Source of the DNA: Entophlyctis helioformis
Lineage: Eukaryota > Chytridiomycota > Chytridiomycetes > Chytridiales > Chytriomycetaceae
Assembly: GCA_025526915.1 (NCBI GenBank)
Contig: JAHLKH010000064.1
Location: forward strand, 62,001 to 126,000
Reading direction: 5' to 3'
Length of the DNA stretch: 64,000 bases
The position numbers were made by a program, and so were the translations under genes. Each line of letters starts with the position of its first letter. Position 1 is the stretch's first letter. The notes beneath the pieces are model-generated. The model saw nothing but the letters and a program-made list of their open reading frames with translations. It was not told where the DNA came from and searched no databases. Below, piece after piece: positions 20,773-31,272 of this stretch.

Positions 20773-23668
20773 TCAAGCAACCATCGGATGGCCAATACCG
20801 CCGCCACCAGCACCATCGTCGCCAATGTCCATCTCTGCATCGTCACGAACGCCGCCAGTCCCCCACACATCGTCAATCGCCTTGTCCGGATTTTCGACGA
20901 CATAGCTGAGCATGTCCTTGACAAGCTCTGGCCAATCCAGCACATGTCAGCAACCACTTGGCAGCCACATCACACACACAGCCAACAAAACAATCGAGAG
21001 AACCCGAACTCCGGCTCTTACCAGTAATCTCCGAGCACATGTACACGCGCTGCGCAACCACAGCCATGCTCGCGACAACAAGATGGTGTGTATGCGTCGC
21101 AGCAAACTGCGTGTCGCCTTGATAAAACAGCCGGTGCACGAACCGCACCGCGGCAGCCAGCCGCACAGCCAGGTCGCTTTGGTACGCCGACAGGCGGCCA
21201 GCGAGGTGTGGAGCGAGTGGCAGGCTCCATGACATGAGCGGCAGCACGAGCTGTTGGTGGTGGTCCAGCACGACACTGGCGTCCTTGGACGGCGAGTCGG
21301 GCGTCGCGTCCATGTCCACGAGTCCGCTGTCCTGCATCTCGGCGTCAAACTCGTCTGCGAGTCGGTGCATGTAGGCAATGAACTTGGCCAGGTTCTGCAG
21401 TCCACGAGCGCGCCAGTCAGTCAGTCAGTCCGTCCGTCTACCAGTGCCATTCAAGCCACCAAACCACACAGACACACTCCTCACCTGCGTCGATCCAAAG
21501 ATGCGCGCGTTGGCAGTCCGTGCCTCGAGCGCAATCGCACAGAATCCAAGAACAGCAGACCGCAGTCCATCGAGCTGTCTGGTCTGCACGCCCGCCCTCA
21601 TTCCAGCCTCGACTGGCGGTGCAAGCAACCCGCATAGGTACTCGATACACGACACGCTCTTGGCTGAGCTGGTCGCGCCAACACCGGCTGATCCCATGGC
21701 CACTACGGCCGCCAGAGTGTTCGGCTTGGCAGCTCCATCGGCACCAGCAGTCCCACCAGGTGCAGCGGGCAGCGAGCCGGCCGCAAAAGGCATAAACGGA
21801 GCAGCAGCAAGGTCTTCCACAAACGTCGCAGTCTTGCACAGCTGTGTGCACAGCTGCACGGCATACGTGGCAACGGCTACAGACACTTCCGGAGAGCACA
21901 GCCGCGCGATGCCTGCCGTTGTGACAATGTCGTCCAGCCTCACGAGACCCTCGGCATCGCTGTCAAAGGCGAGCGTCACAAGCACCCGCAGGACGCCGCG
22001 CTGCATCTCGCCAAGAGCATCGCGCGATACCCACGCAGGCACCTCCACAGCCGACACGACGTCAAACAGGTTGCCAAGGAGCCCCATCAGATCCATCGCG
22101 TCGTCGGCTGCCTTGAGGGCGATTGCCCGACAGCCGCTGCTGAGCCCGAGCGCCAACGCAAGGATGTCCAGCAGCGCGACAAGACACTCGCTCTGTTGCT
22201 CGGCCAAGCAATTCGCCAGCAGCCGCGCCAGGTGCGGCAGAAGCACAGTGACTGTTTGCGCAGGGTCAGCCAGAACCAACTGGATGGCTGCCATGAACTG
22301 CTCCACAAGCCGATCCTGGCCCTGATCCTCGCCGCCCATCGCACTGACATCCTGTCCGGTAAGCTGCAGCCGATCTTGCATGAACAGCTCGCCACCCGCC
22401 TGCCCGCCCTTTTGCTGCTGCTGTTGCTTTTGCTGCTGCTGTCGCCGCTGCGCTGTCCACCTCAGCAACCAGAACTGATGCCCTACCACGCATTTCCCAA
22501 ACTGTGCATGTCCGTGTGTCAGTCCATCAGCGAGCCCGTCACATCGGTGTCTATACGAATGTGGCACAAGGCCGCCAAGAGGGAAACTCACCGCGACGCG
22601 TGCGGCATCCGTTACAAAGAGCCGGTCTGTATCAGCCGGCACGGCCACATTGCGCACAATGATGCGCGGCGGCGGCTCGGGCACAGCGTCCGTGTTGACC
22701 GCGGCGTCCACCGCAGGTTTCTTGAATGCAGGGGCACCGATCTTGGGCTGCGGTATGGGCTCATTGAACGAGCTCAGTGTCGGAAACGGCGTGCCCTCTG
22801 TCACGGCCATTGCGCACCGTCAGCCACAACACACACAGCAACCCGTACATGATGAGGCGCTACCGAGTGCCTTTGGGGAACCAGACTTACGGCGTTGCGA
22901 TGAGCTATGCCCGGCACCAGGAGCCGACGCAGCAGGCGACTGCAGCCCAGGCATCGATCGCAGCTTGCGAGCCGTCGCCGTCAGCGTGCTGATCTCCTGG
23001 TCCTTGAACTGGATCTCTGTCTTGAGATTCGCAATCTCGCGGAGCAGGTTCGCCTTGGCAGCCTCCTTGGCCTGCTCCGAAAGCACCATCTGCTTGGACA
23101 GCTGGTCCTTCAGCTCAGAGCTTTCGCTGTGCAGTTTCTTGAGGTTGCGGCGGATGACGGCAATCTCGCCCGTCTTGATCTGCACTTGCCCCTCTAGCTC
23201 CTTGGCGGATTTGCACATTGTCATATAGTCCATTTGGGTCTGTGTATGCCGATGCAGAAACAGGTCAGTTTTGCAATGGCCACAGCCAAACTGTCCGCAA
23301 GCAAGACAGAGGAGAGCTGGCACGCACCTTTTCGAGCTCGCGGCGGACGTTGTAGAGCTGATTAGCAAGGGAAGCCTCGCTGGGCTTTCCCAAGAACGTA
23401 GACGTGTTCAGCATAGACGTGTTGGCACGCGACTGCTGAGCAGCACGAAGTTGGGCCTGCTGCGAAAAGCCACTCGGAGTGGCGGCAGAATGGATCGAGT
23501 CTGCCGTGGCTGGGTTCGTGCCAAGGCCCATCACAGACTGTGATCCGTTGAGCAGATGCTGCTGCTGCTGCTGCTGTATCTGTTGCTTTTGTAGTTGGAA
23601 CTGCGGCATCTGTTGTGCAGGGTTGAATTGCCGCGGTTGCTGCTGTTGCTGTTGCTGCTGCTGCATTG

Positions 23669-23724
<56 letters not shown>

Positions 23725-24955
23725 GTGATTGGCTGCCTCTGTAGAGGCTGGAGCTGCTGGGCAGGCTGACTGCGCTCGTGGTCCTGCTGAGCTGCGATCG
23801 GTCCGGTGCTGGCAAGAAGCGCGCCGTGTCCAAACCCATTGCCGTGCCGTTACCGTTGCCGTTGAGCATGGGAGGAGACAGGATCGTGCTGGCAACCGAC
23901 GATGCCGAGGGAAAGAACTTGAGGCCGGCCACATGGTTGGCGTTGTCGACCTGCGACAGGTACTGGGACGCCTGCCGATCGATCTCGTTGAACACCTCGT
24001 CATCCAGATCGTCCATGTCAAAGTCGTCGCCAGGCTCGTCGCCCATGTCGAAGCTGCCGTTTGTGGTTTGGTTGATGCTGCTCTGCTGGATGCTGCGCGA
24101 GATGATGTGGGTGTCGTTGAGTGCCGCTGTTGTGCGATCCTGGCCGGTTTCGGGGATGACGCTCAGACCCACGTTCTGGCCGACTTGGCTGGGCTGGAGG
24201 TTTGTGTTGATGCTGTTGCTCTTGGCAACCGACGGGCCAGCCGGGCCAGCCGGGCCAGAGGCTGCGGCCGCAGGTGCATTTGGCGGCCGTTGATGGGCGG
24301 CAGGGGTGTCGGACACGATCGCCTGCGACGGCTCCGAGTTGAAGCGAAGGGACGGCGAGACGATGGACGCAGAGGGGAGCATGGCCGAGCTCTGCCGCCG
24401 GGAAGTGCACGTCAGTCCAGTGCGGGCTGGCGTGGCTGGCGTGGCTGGCCGTCGTTCGGACGCACGGCAGCGTCCGAAACCAGGCGACCTGCCACGCCGA
24501 TCGGCCGTTCGGCATGCAGACGAACAAGCAGGCGGGCAGACGAACAGACAAGCAGACAGGCAGACAAGCAGACAGGCAGCAAACACACCCGCAGGTCTGC
24601 GGTTGCCAAGTGGCCCGAGGTGGCCGTGGACGGCATTGCGGTCTGGATTGGATTGCGATGGGCTGGCGGGTTGAACGGGAGGGGCTGGTTGCTGGGCTGC
24701 AGGCCGTGCAGCGACTGCTTCTGGATGGCGGGCGGATACGGCGGGCGTTGGCGCTTGGAGCCTGCAGCGGGCAGCAGGGCACTGGCCGGTGGGCGGGGCA
24801 GGCCACTGCTGCTGCTGCTGTTGCTGCTGTTGCTGCTGGTGCATGGGCTGGCCACCAGATGCAGCTGCAGGCGTCCGTCCGTCCATTCGCAGCTTGATCG
24901 GCAGATTCGACGGTAGCGGATTCGGATGGAAACCAGGGGCTTGTGGAGCAGGCAT
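20773..24955 (-). CDS. ATRIP/Ddc2/Rad26-like DNA damage checkpoint protein
   Basis: Partner that brings the ATR (Mec1) kinase to RPA-coated DNA. Certain exons are 23328-24391, 22891-23239, 22592-22797, 21485-22501, 21022-21394 and 20773-20927. The acidic motif DDFDMDDLDDEVFNEID matches the RPA70-binding patch of ATRIP. Long poly-Gln tracts follow, then a coiled coil (VRRELEKTQMDYMTM... to KLRSMPG). The C-terminal half is helical and ends ELVKDMLSYVVENPDKAIDD. One base appears missing near 23820; with it restored, the reading from the ATG at 24382 gives 1051 residues. A further 5' exon (24589-24955, Gln/Pro-rich) splices in phase but contains a frame change, so the true N-terminus is unresolved. 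Divergent with alpha-COP. Confidence 0.78.
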
Positions 24956-25268
24956 CTGTAAGGCATCTGTAGGAAGGCATCTGTAAGGCATCTGTAAGGA
25001 TGGACACCTGTAAGGAAGACACCTGTAAGAAAGGCAGCCTGTACGAAGGCACAGACATCCACGCGCACCAGGTGCACGGCACTGCAGCCAAGCGGCAGAG
25101 ATGAGGAGGGACCGGTGTGTGCATGCAGCAACCACGATCCCACGGCCATTCCACGGCCAACCAACTGCCGCCCCACGGCCAACCAGCCATGCACGCGGGT
25201 GTGCGTGCCAGCAGCCGCGAAACGAATCGGCGCTGCTTGACGCCACAACGGACAAGTCGCCGCCCACG
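24956..25268. promoter_or_regulatory. Divergent region ATRIP/alpha-COP
   Basis: 313 bp upstream of both genes. The left third is a degenerate tandem array of GGCATCTGTAA-like units (24957-25040), the right two-thirds unique GC-rich sequence. No further reading frame was convincing. Confidence 0.5.
24957..25040. repeat. Degenerate 10-16 bp tandem array resembling repeated splice acceptors on the minus strand
   Basis: About seven copies of a unit reading GGCATCTGTAAG or GGACACCTGTAAG on the plus strand. On the minus strand each copy reads CTTACAGATGCC or CTTACAGGTGTCC, a TTACAG acceptor look-alike. The array ends exactly at the candidate ATRIP start codon at 24955. Confidence 0.65.
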
Positions 25269-28200
25269 ATGCTGTCCAAGTTCGAGACAAAGGTGCGTGC
25301 GGTGCCGGCCGTGCAGACCGTGCAGACCGTGCAGGCGGCCGTGGCCGGTCTGGCGGCCTCGTCTGCATCCTGTGCGTGTGGCGCTGTGCGGCGGCGCTCG
25401 CCCTCGGGCCGTCCTACCCGCCCTCTTTCTGCAGGCTGGCTGTCTGGCTGTCTGTCTGGCTGGCTGGGCGTGGCCTGCATGAACGCCGCCTCTGCGCGTT
25501 GCGGGCTTGTCTTGGCTGGCTGGCTTGGCTTGGCTGGCCATGCTGGCCTTGCTAGTGTGGCTCGCTGGTGGCTCGACGGGCGGCAACACTCGCACGCTTG
25601 TGCTGCCCGTGCCCGCCTGCCTCTGGCTCTGGCGCTGCCCCTCGCCTGCCACCGGCAGACGCTGTGTGGTGGTTGAACCACGCTCGCTCGCAGATCACAA
25701 TCATGCTCGCACAGCCAGCAGCACGCAGCACGCAGCCAGCAGCGCACACAACCACACACAACCACACACACACGCACTTGCAGCAGCAGCCTCGCCTCCT
25801 CGTCCTACGACGGCACCTGCCATGCACAGCGTGACTGACACCTGCACTCGCCTCTCCAGTCGAGCAGAGTCAAGAGCGTGTCGTTCCACCCAAAGCGGCC
25901 TTGGATCCTCGCGGCTCTCCACAATGGCTCTATCCAGCTGTGGGACTACAAGATGGGCACGCTGGTTGACCGCTTTGACGAACACGAAGGTGTGACCCGG
26001 CCTGTCCTGTCTGCCCTGCCTTGTTGTCGCGTGCCTTGCACGTCGGCCATCCTAACGCGCTCCTTGCCAAGGTCCCGTTCGCGGCGTCGCCTTCCACCAG
26101 TCGCAGCCCATGTTCGTGTCGTGCGCCGACGACTACAAGATCAAGGTCTGGAACTGGAAGCAGCGCCGCTGCCTCTTCACCCTCAATGGCCACCTGGACT
26201 TTATCCGCACCGTCTACTTCCACCACGAGCTGCCGTGGATCATCTCCTGCTCAGACGACCAGACCATCCGCATCTGGAACTGGCAGTCGCGCAACTGCAT
26301 CTGCATCCTCGCTGGGCACAACCACTACGTCATGAGCGCCGTCTTCCACCCCAAGGAGGACCTCATCCTGTCGGCTTCCCAGGACCAGACCCTCCGCGTC
26401 TGGGACATCTCCGGCCTGCGCAGAAAACACTCGGCTGGCGCGCCGGTCGTTGATGACTACCAGCGCGGCCCTGCTGGCCAGCCAGACGTCTTTGGCAACA
26501 CCGACGCAGTCGTCAAGTACGTGCTCGAGGGCCACTCGCGCGGTCTCAACTGGGCCGCCTTCCACCCTACCCTGCCCCTCATCGTCTCGGGTGGCGATGA
26601 CCGTCTGATCAAGCTCTGGAGGATGAATGGTACTTGTATTGCTAATGCTTGCTGCAGGTCTTTTATTCGACCCGCCTGCATGGCTGACTGGCGCCTCTGG
26701 ATCCGGCTGGACAGATACGCGTGCGTGGGAAGTCGACACGTGCCGTGGCCACTACAACAACATCTCCGGCGCGCTCTTCCATCCACGCCAGGAACTCATC
26801 ATTTCGACTGCCGAAGACAAGACCATCCGCATCTGGGACATGAACAAGCGCACCGCCCTGCAGACGTTCCGTCGCGAGCACGACCGTTTCTGGGCTCTTG
26901 CCGCACATCCCGAGCTGAATCTGTTTGCTGCTGGTATGTGCTCCCACTCTTGATCCGACCGCTGCATGTTGCGACTGCATGTTGCGACTGCATGCTGCGA
27001 CTGCATGCTGCGACTGGGCGCTTCCGTGGAACATGTGTGACTCACTCTGCTCGATGCAGGCCACGACAGCGGTCTGATTGTGTTCAAACTCGAGCGCGAG
27101 CGTCCTGCCAGCGCCGTCAGCGGCGACACGCTGTTCTACATCCGCGACAAGCACGTGCGCGGCTTCAACCTCAAGAGCGGCACTGATGCTCCGCTTGTCA
27201 CCATCCGCCGTGGCCAGATTGGACAGACTCCCCCTCCCAAGACGCTCTCGTACAACCCTGCCGAGAACTCTGTCATTATCACATCGGTACGAGAATCCAT
27301 CCGTTGCTCTTCTGTTAGATGGAGGGTGCTGAGCCACATGCGGCTGACTGTCCTGCCCGTTTCGACAGGCCAACGAGGGCGGCATCTACGAAATCTACAA
27401 CCTGCCGCGCGACCACAGCGGATCCGAAGTGCGCGAGGCTGGCGAAGTCAAGCGTGGCACGGGATCGTCTGCGCTCTTTGTTGCCCGCAACCGCTTTGCT
27501 GTGCTGGACAAGGGCCAAGTCTTCATCAAGGACCTGTCCAACACGGTCACCAAACAGTTCAAAGCACCGCCCAATGTCGGCGAGATCTTCTACGCCGGCG
27601 GCAAGAACATTCTGCTGTCGACGCCAACGTCAGTGATCCTGTACGACACCGAGGTCCGCGCTCCGCTGGGCGAGGTGTCTGTGTCTGGCGTGCGCTACGT
27701 CGTCTGGTCGTCCGACCAGAGCACCGTTGCGCTTCTGAGCAAGCACTCGATTGTCCTCGCCAACAAGAAGCTTGAGCAGCTTGCCACGATCCACGAGACG
27801 ATCAAGATCAAGAGCGGCGCCTGGGACGAGATTGGCATCTTTGTCTACTCGACCCTCAACCACATCAAATATGCTCTGCCCAACGGGTGTGTTCTGGATA
27901 GGCAACGCTTGTGTTCATTGCAATGGCGTCAACCGACTGACATGTGCTGCGTTTCTTGTCCGACTTGTTGCATTCCAGCGACAATGGCATCATTCGCACG
28001 ATTGACCAGCCCATCTACGTGCAGCGCATCAGCGGCAACAACGTCATTGCCCTTGACCGCGAGGCCAAGTCTCGCATTATTGCCTTTGACCCCACCGAGT
28101 ACCGCTTCAAGCTCGCACTCGTTCGCCGCAACTACGACGAGGTCTTCCACATCATCCGCACGTCCAACCTGGTCGGCCAGTCCATCATTTCGTACCTGCA

Positions 28201-30067
28201 AAAGAAGGGCTATCCCGAGGTCGCACTCCAGTTTGTCAAGGACCCCAAGACGCGCTTTGATCTGGCGATCGAGTGCGGCAACATCGACGTGGCACTCGAG
28301 ATGGCCAAGGTCATCGAGAAGGACGAGTACTGGAACAAGCTTGGCGTTGAGGCTCTCAACCAGGGCAACCACCAGGTCGTCGAGTACGTCTACCAGCGCA
28401 TCAAGAACTTTGACCGTCTGTCGTTCCTGTACCTCATCACGGGCAACGTCGAGAAGCTCAAGAAGATGCTCAAGATTGCCGAGCTGCGCAACGACACCAT
28501 GTCTCGCTACCACAACGCGCTTTTCCTCGGCGATGTTGACGACCAGGTCCAGACGTTGAAGGACGTTGGACAGCTGCCGCTTGCGTATCTTGCTGCTCGC
28601 ACACACGGCCTCAACGACGAGGCGGACGCGATCCTGGCCGCAGCTGGTCTTGACCAGGCTCCCACTATTCTGCCCAACGCACAGCTGCTCAAGCCGCCTA
28701 CGCCTATTCTCAAGCAGTTCGACTCCAACTGGCCGCTGCTGATGGTCAGCAAGAGTCTGTTTGATGGCACGATCACGCAGAACGACAGCGCCATGGCTGC
28801 TCCTGTCGCGGCCATTGACGACGACGAGTTTGAGGATGCGGGCGACTGGGGCGGTGACGATCTCGACCTGCCCGAAATCACGGGCGAGAAGAAGAAGAAG
28901 CCTGCCGCGGCTGCTGCCTCGCATGCTGGCGGTGCACCCGATTTGGACGGCGATGATGGCGACGGCTGGGGTCTGGATGTCGACCTTGACCTCCAATTGG
29001 ACGACGAGCCCGTTGGTGCTGTTGGCGGCCGCGCTGCCGTTGCCGAGTTCAACCCGCCGGCCCCTGGCACACGCATCAGCGATGTTTGGACACGCAACTC
29101 GACGCTGGCGGCCGACCACGTTGCCGCTGGCTCCTTTGAGACGGCCATGCAGCTGCTCAACCGCCAGGCAGGAGTGGTCAACTTTGCCCCGCTCAAGCCG
29201 CATTTCCTTGCAGTGTACCAGGCGGCGCGGTCGTACGTTTCGGCTGGCGCGGGTCTGCCGCCCATTGTGTCGCCGCTGTATCGTGTCTGGGACGAGGACT
29301 CGCGCCGTGTGCTGCCGTTTGTCGTGTTTACGCCCCAGACGCTCATTACGCGTCTGCAAGAGGCGTACCAGTTCACCAAGGAGGCCAAGTTCACCGAGGC
29401 GCTTGCTGCCTTCCAGGCCATCTTGCACCGTGCCATTCTGACGGTTGTCGACCGCCACGCGGAAGTAGACGAGGTGTGTTGATGAGCCTTGGGGTTTTTG
29501 TCACATCTGCTGCCGAGCCATGTTACTTACCACCGCGACAACCGAACCAACCCACAGATCTTCCAGCTCATTGTCATTTGCCGCGAGTACATTGTCGGCC
29601 TCAAGCTCGAGGCTGCGCACAAGGAAGTTCGCGAGACCGACCTCAAGCGTGCCGTGGAGCTGCTTGCCTACTTTACGCACTGCCAGCTTCAGCCAGCGCA
29701 TCTCCAGCTCGTGCTCCGCCTGGCTATGCTCCTCGCGTTCAAGCTCCGCTGCTTTGGCACCTCGCTCGCCCTCTCCCGCCGGCTCCTTGAGCTCGGCCCG
29801 TCTCCGCAAATCGCGCAGCAGGCGCGCAAGGTCGAGCAGCACTGCGAGCGCAACCCCGCCGACGAGGTGCAGCTTGTGTACGACCAGTACAACCCGTTTG
29901 TGGTGTGCGCGGCGACGCTTGTGCCGATTTACCGCGGCAGCCCGACGGTCGAGTGTCCGTTCTGTGGCGCATCGTTCAAGCCCGAGTACAGCGGCAAGGT
30001 GTGCACCATCTGCACGGTGGCACAGGTCGGTGCCCAGACCACGGGCCTGCGCTTTGAGAACCGATAA
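25269..30067 (+). CDS. COP1: Coatomer subunit alpha (alpha-COP)
   Basis: Outer-coat subunit of COPI vesicles. Exons 25269-25292, 25860-25989, 26072-26629, 26715-26933, 27060-27286, 27369-27886, 27979-29473 and 29558-30067 give exactly 1226 residues, the normal length. The start [20 protein letters not shown] is followed by N-terminal WD40 repeats that bind KKxx cargo tails ([52 protein letters not shown]). A second propeller and alpha-solenoid follow, then an acidic linker [11 protein letters not shown]. The C-terminal domain binds epsilon-COP and ends with a cysteine cluster ([12 protein letters not shown]...[13 protein letters not shown]). Intron 2 ends in AAG after a CTAAC branch site. No base correction is needed. 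Confidence 0.97.
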
Positions 30068-30275
30068 GAGGCTGCTGGTGCGGTAGTCGGAGCCGGGCCA
30101 CGCCACGCCGGTGGAACACACGTGCCCCTTCTATCCTTTCTACTTCACTTCCTCCACCAGTCTTCTTTACCAGGCTCTCTGTTGGATGCAGGGCGAGTTG
30201 AATGAATGCCCCCTCATGATGTCTTTCCAAAAGCAAGCCGTGTCTTATTGTGTCGAGACGCGTCTTGAACGTGAC

Positions 30276-31195
30276 CTATGCCGAGGGTCCAGGAGCAGCA
30301 GGATCACTGCTGGCGGCTCCCTCGCCCGCAGCAGGACCACCGGCCGGTGCACTCACGGCGGCCCCGCTCATACCCGCAGCGAAGCGTTCCCGTGCCTTTG
30401 CAAACAGCTCTTCCTGGCTCCTCAACAACTCTTCTTCGGTCAGGCCAGACCGCTCGAGCCTAAACCGCCGCTTCTCGCGGTCTTTGACGTTCTTCTGGTG
30501 GTCGGTGACGACCTCGTCCAGCTGGTCGACATACGACTCGAAGCCCAGGGACTTGAGCGCGGCCACGACGTGCTCGCCGGATATCGTCTTGCGGGTCTCG
30601 CGCTCTGCAATCTCGTTTGCTGTGGTGTGTGTGTGTGTGTGTGTGCGTGTGTGTGTGTGTGTGAGCGAGGGATGTGAACGGCGAGGGGCGAGAGTGGCAG
30701 GGAGTGGGCTTACATTCAGACGACAGCAGGTGGATGAATTCTGTCAAGTGTGTGTGCCGGTGGTGGTGGCTGTTAGAGATACGGCAGCCGTGCAAGGCTG
30801 GACAGCGCACGCACGAGCAAGCGACGCACGCACCGACGCAGCAGTCGGTGAGCAGATCCCGCGCCTCCTTGGCGCACACCATGTCGGGCGGCAGCAGCTC
30901 CTGGATGAGCTTGGCCATCGTGGCTGGCGGCAGGCGGCAGCGTCAGCCAGCGTTGGTGTTGGTGGTTGGTGTTGGTGTTAGTGGTGGTGTTAGTGGTGGT
31001 GCGGATACGTATGCGTGTGTGTGTGTGCGTGTGAGGCCCGCATGCCGCACAGCCAGCCAGCCAGACGGTCAGCCAGACGGTCAGCCATGATGCAGCCATA
31101 AGGCAGCCAGGCAGCCGCACGGCCCACTCACCCTTGGGCAGCGAGAGGTCCTCGTCTGTGCCGTGCGTCGAGGGGCCGAGGTCGTCGTCGTCCAT
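30276..31195 (-). CDS. NCB2: Negative cofactor 2 subunit beta (Dr1)
   Basis: Histone-fold half of NC2, which binds TBP on DNA and blocks TFIIA/TFIIB. Exons 31132-31195, 30834-30923, 30714-30740 and 30276-30619 give 174 residues. After MDDDDLGPS, the histone fold reads DLSLPKATMAKLIQELLP, AKEARDLLTDCCVEFIHLLSSESNEIAERE, then KTISGEHVVAALKSLGFESY. Downstream is the family's RLERSGLTEEELLRSQEELF repression helix and an Ala/Gly/Pro tail. Exon 3 is a 27-nt micro-exon whose nine residues complete the second histone-fold helix. The following intron is mostly a (GT)n tract. Its start is 77 bp from that of UVSSA on the other strand. Confidence 0.95.
30620..30665. repeat. (GT)n microsatellite in NC2-beta intron 3
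   Basis: A nearly pure GT run (with one GC step) of about 40 bp sits within the 94-bp intron that follows the 27-nt micro-exon. It lies at the 3' end of the intron in the minus-strand sense, directly before the CACAG acceptor. Confidence 0.85.
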
Positions 31196-31272
31196 CGCTC
31201 GTGTTGCAGATGATTGGAAAGCCGCCAAATACCGGATTCGAGTGTTTGCGTTAGTTTGCCAACTACCGCAGA

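Noticed and set aside
27929..29458. 509-residue minus-strand reading frame
   Set aside because: Antisense shadow of alpha-COP exon 7, whose sense translation is unambiguous.
30620..30665. (GT)n tract as a Z-DNA or regulatory element
   Set aside because: It lies inside an intron and nothing beyond the simple repeat supports a regulatory role.
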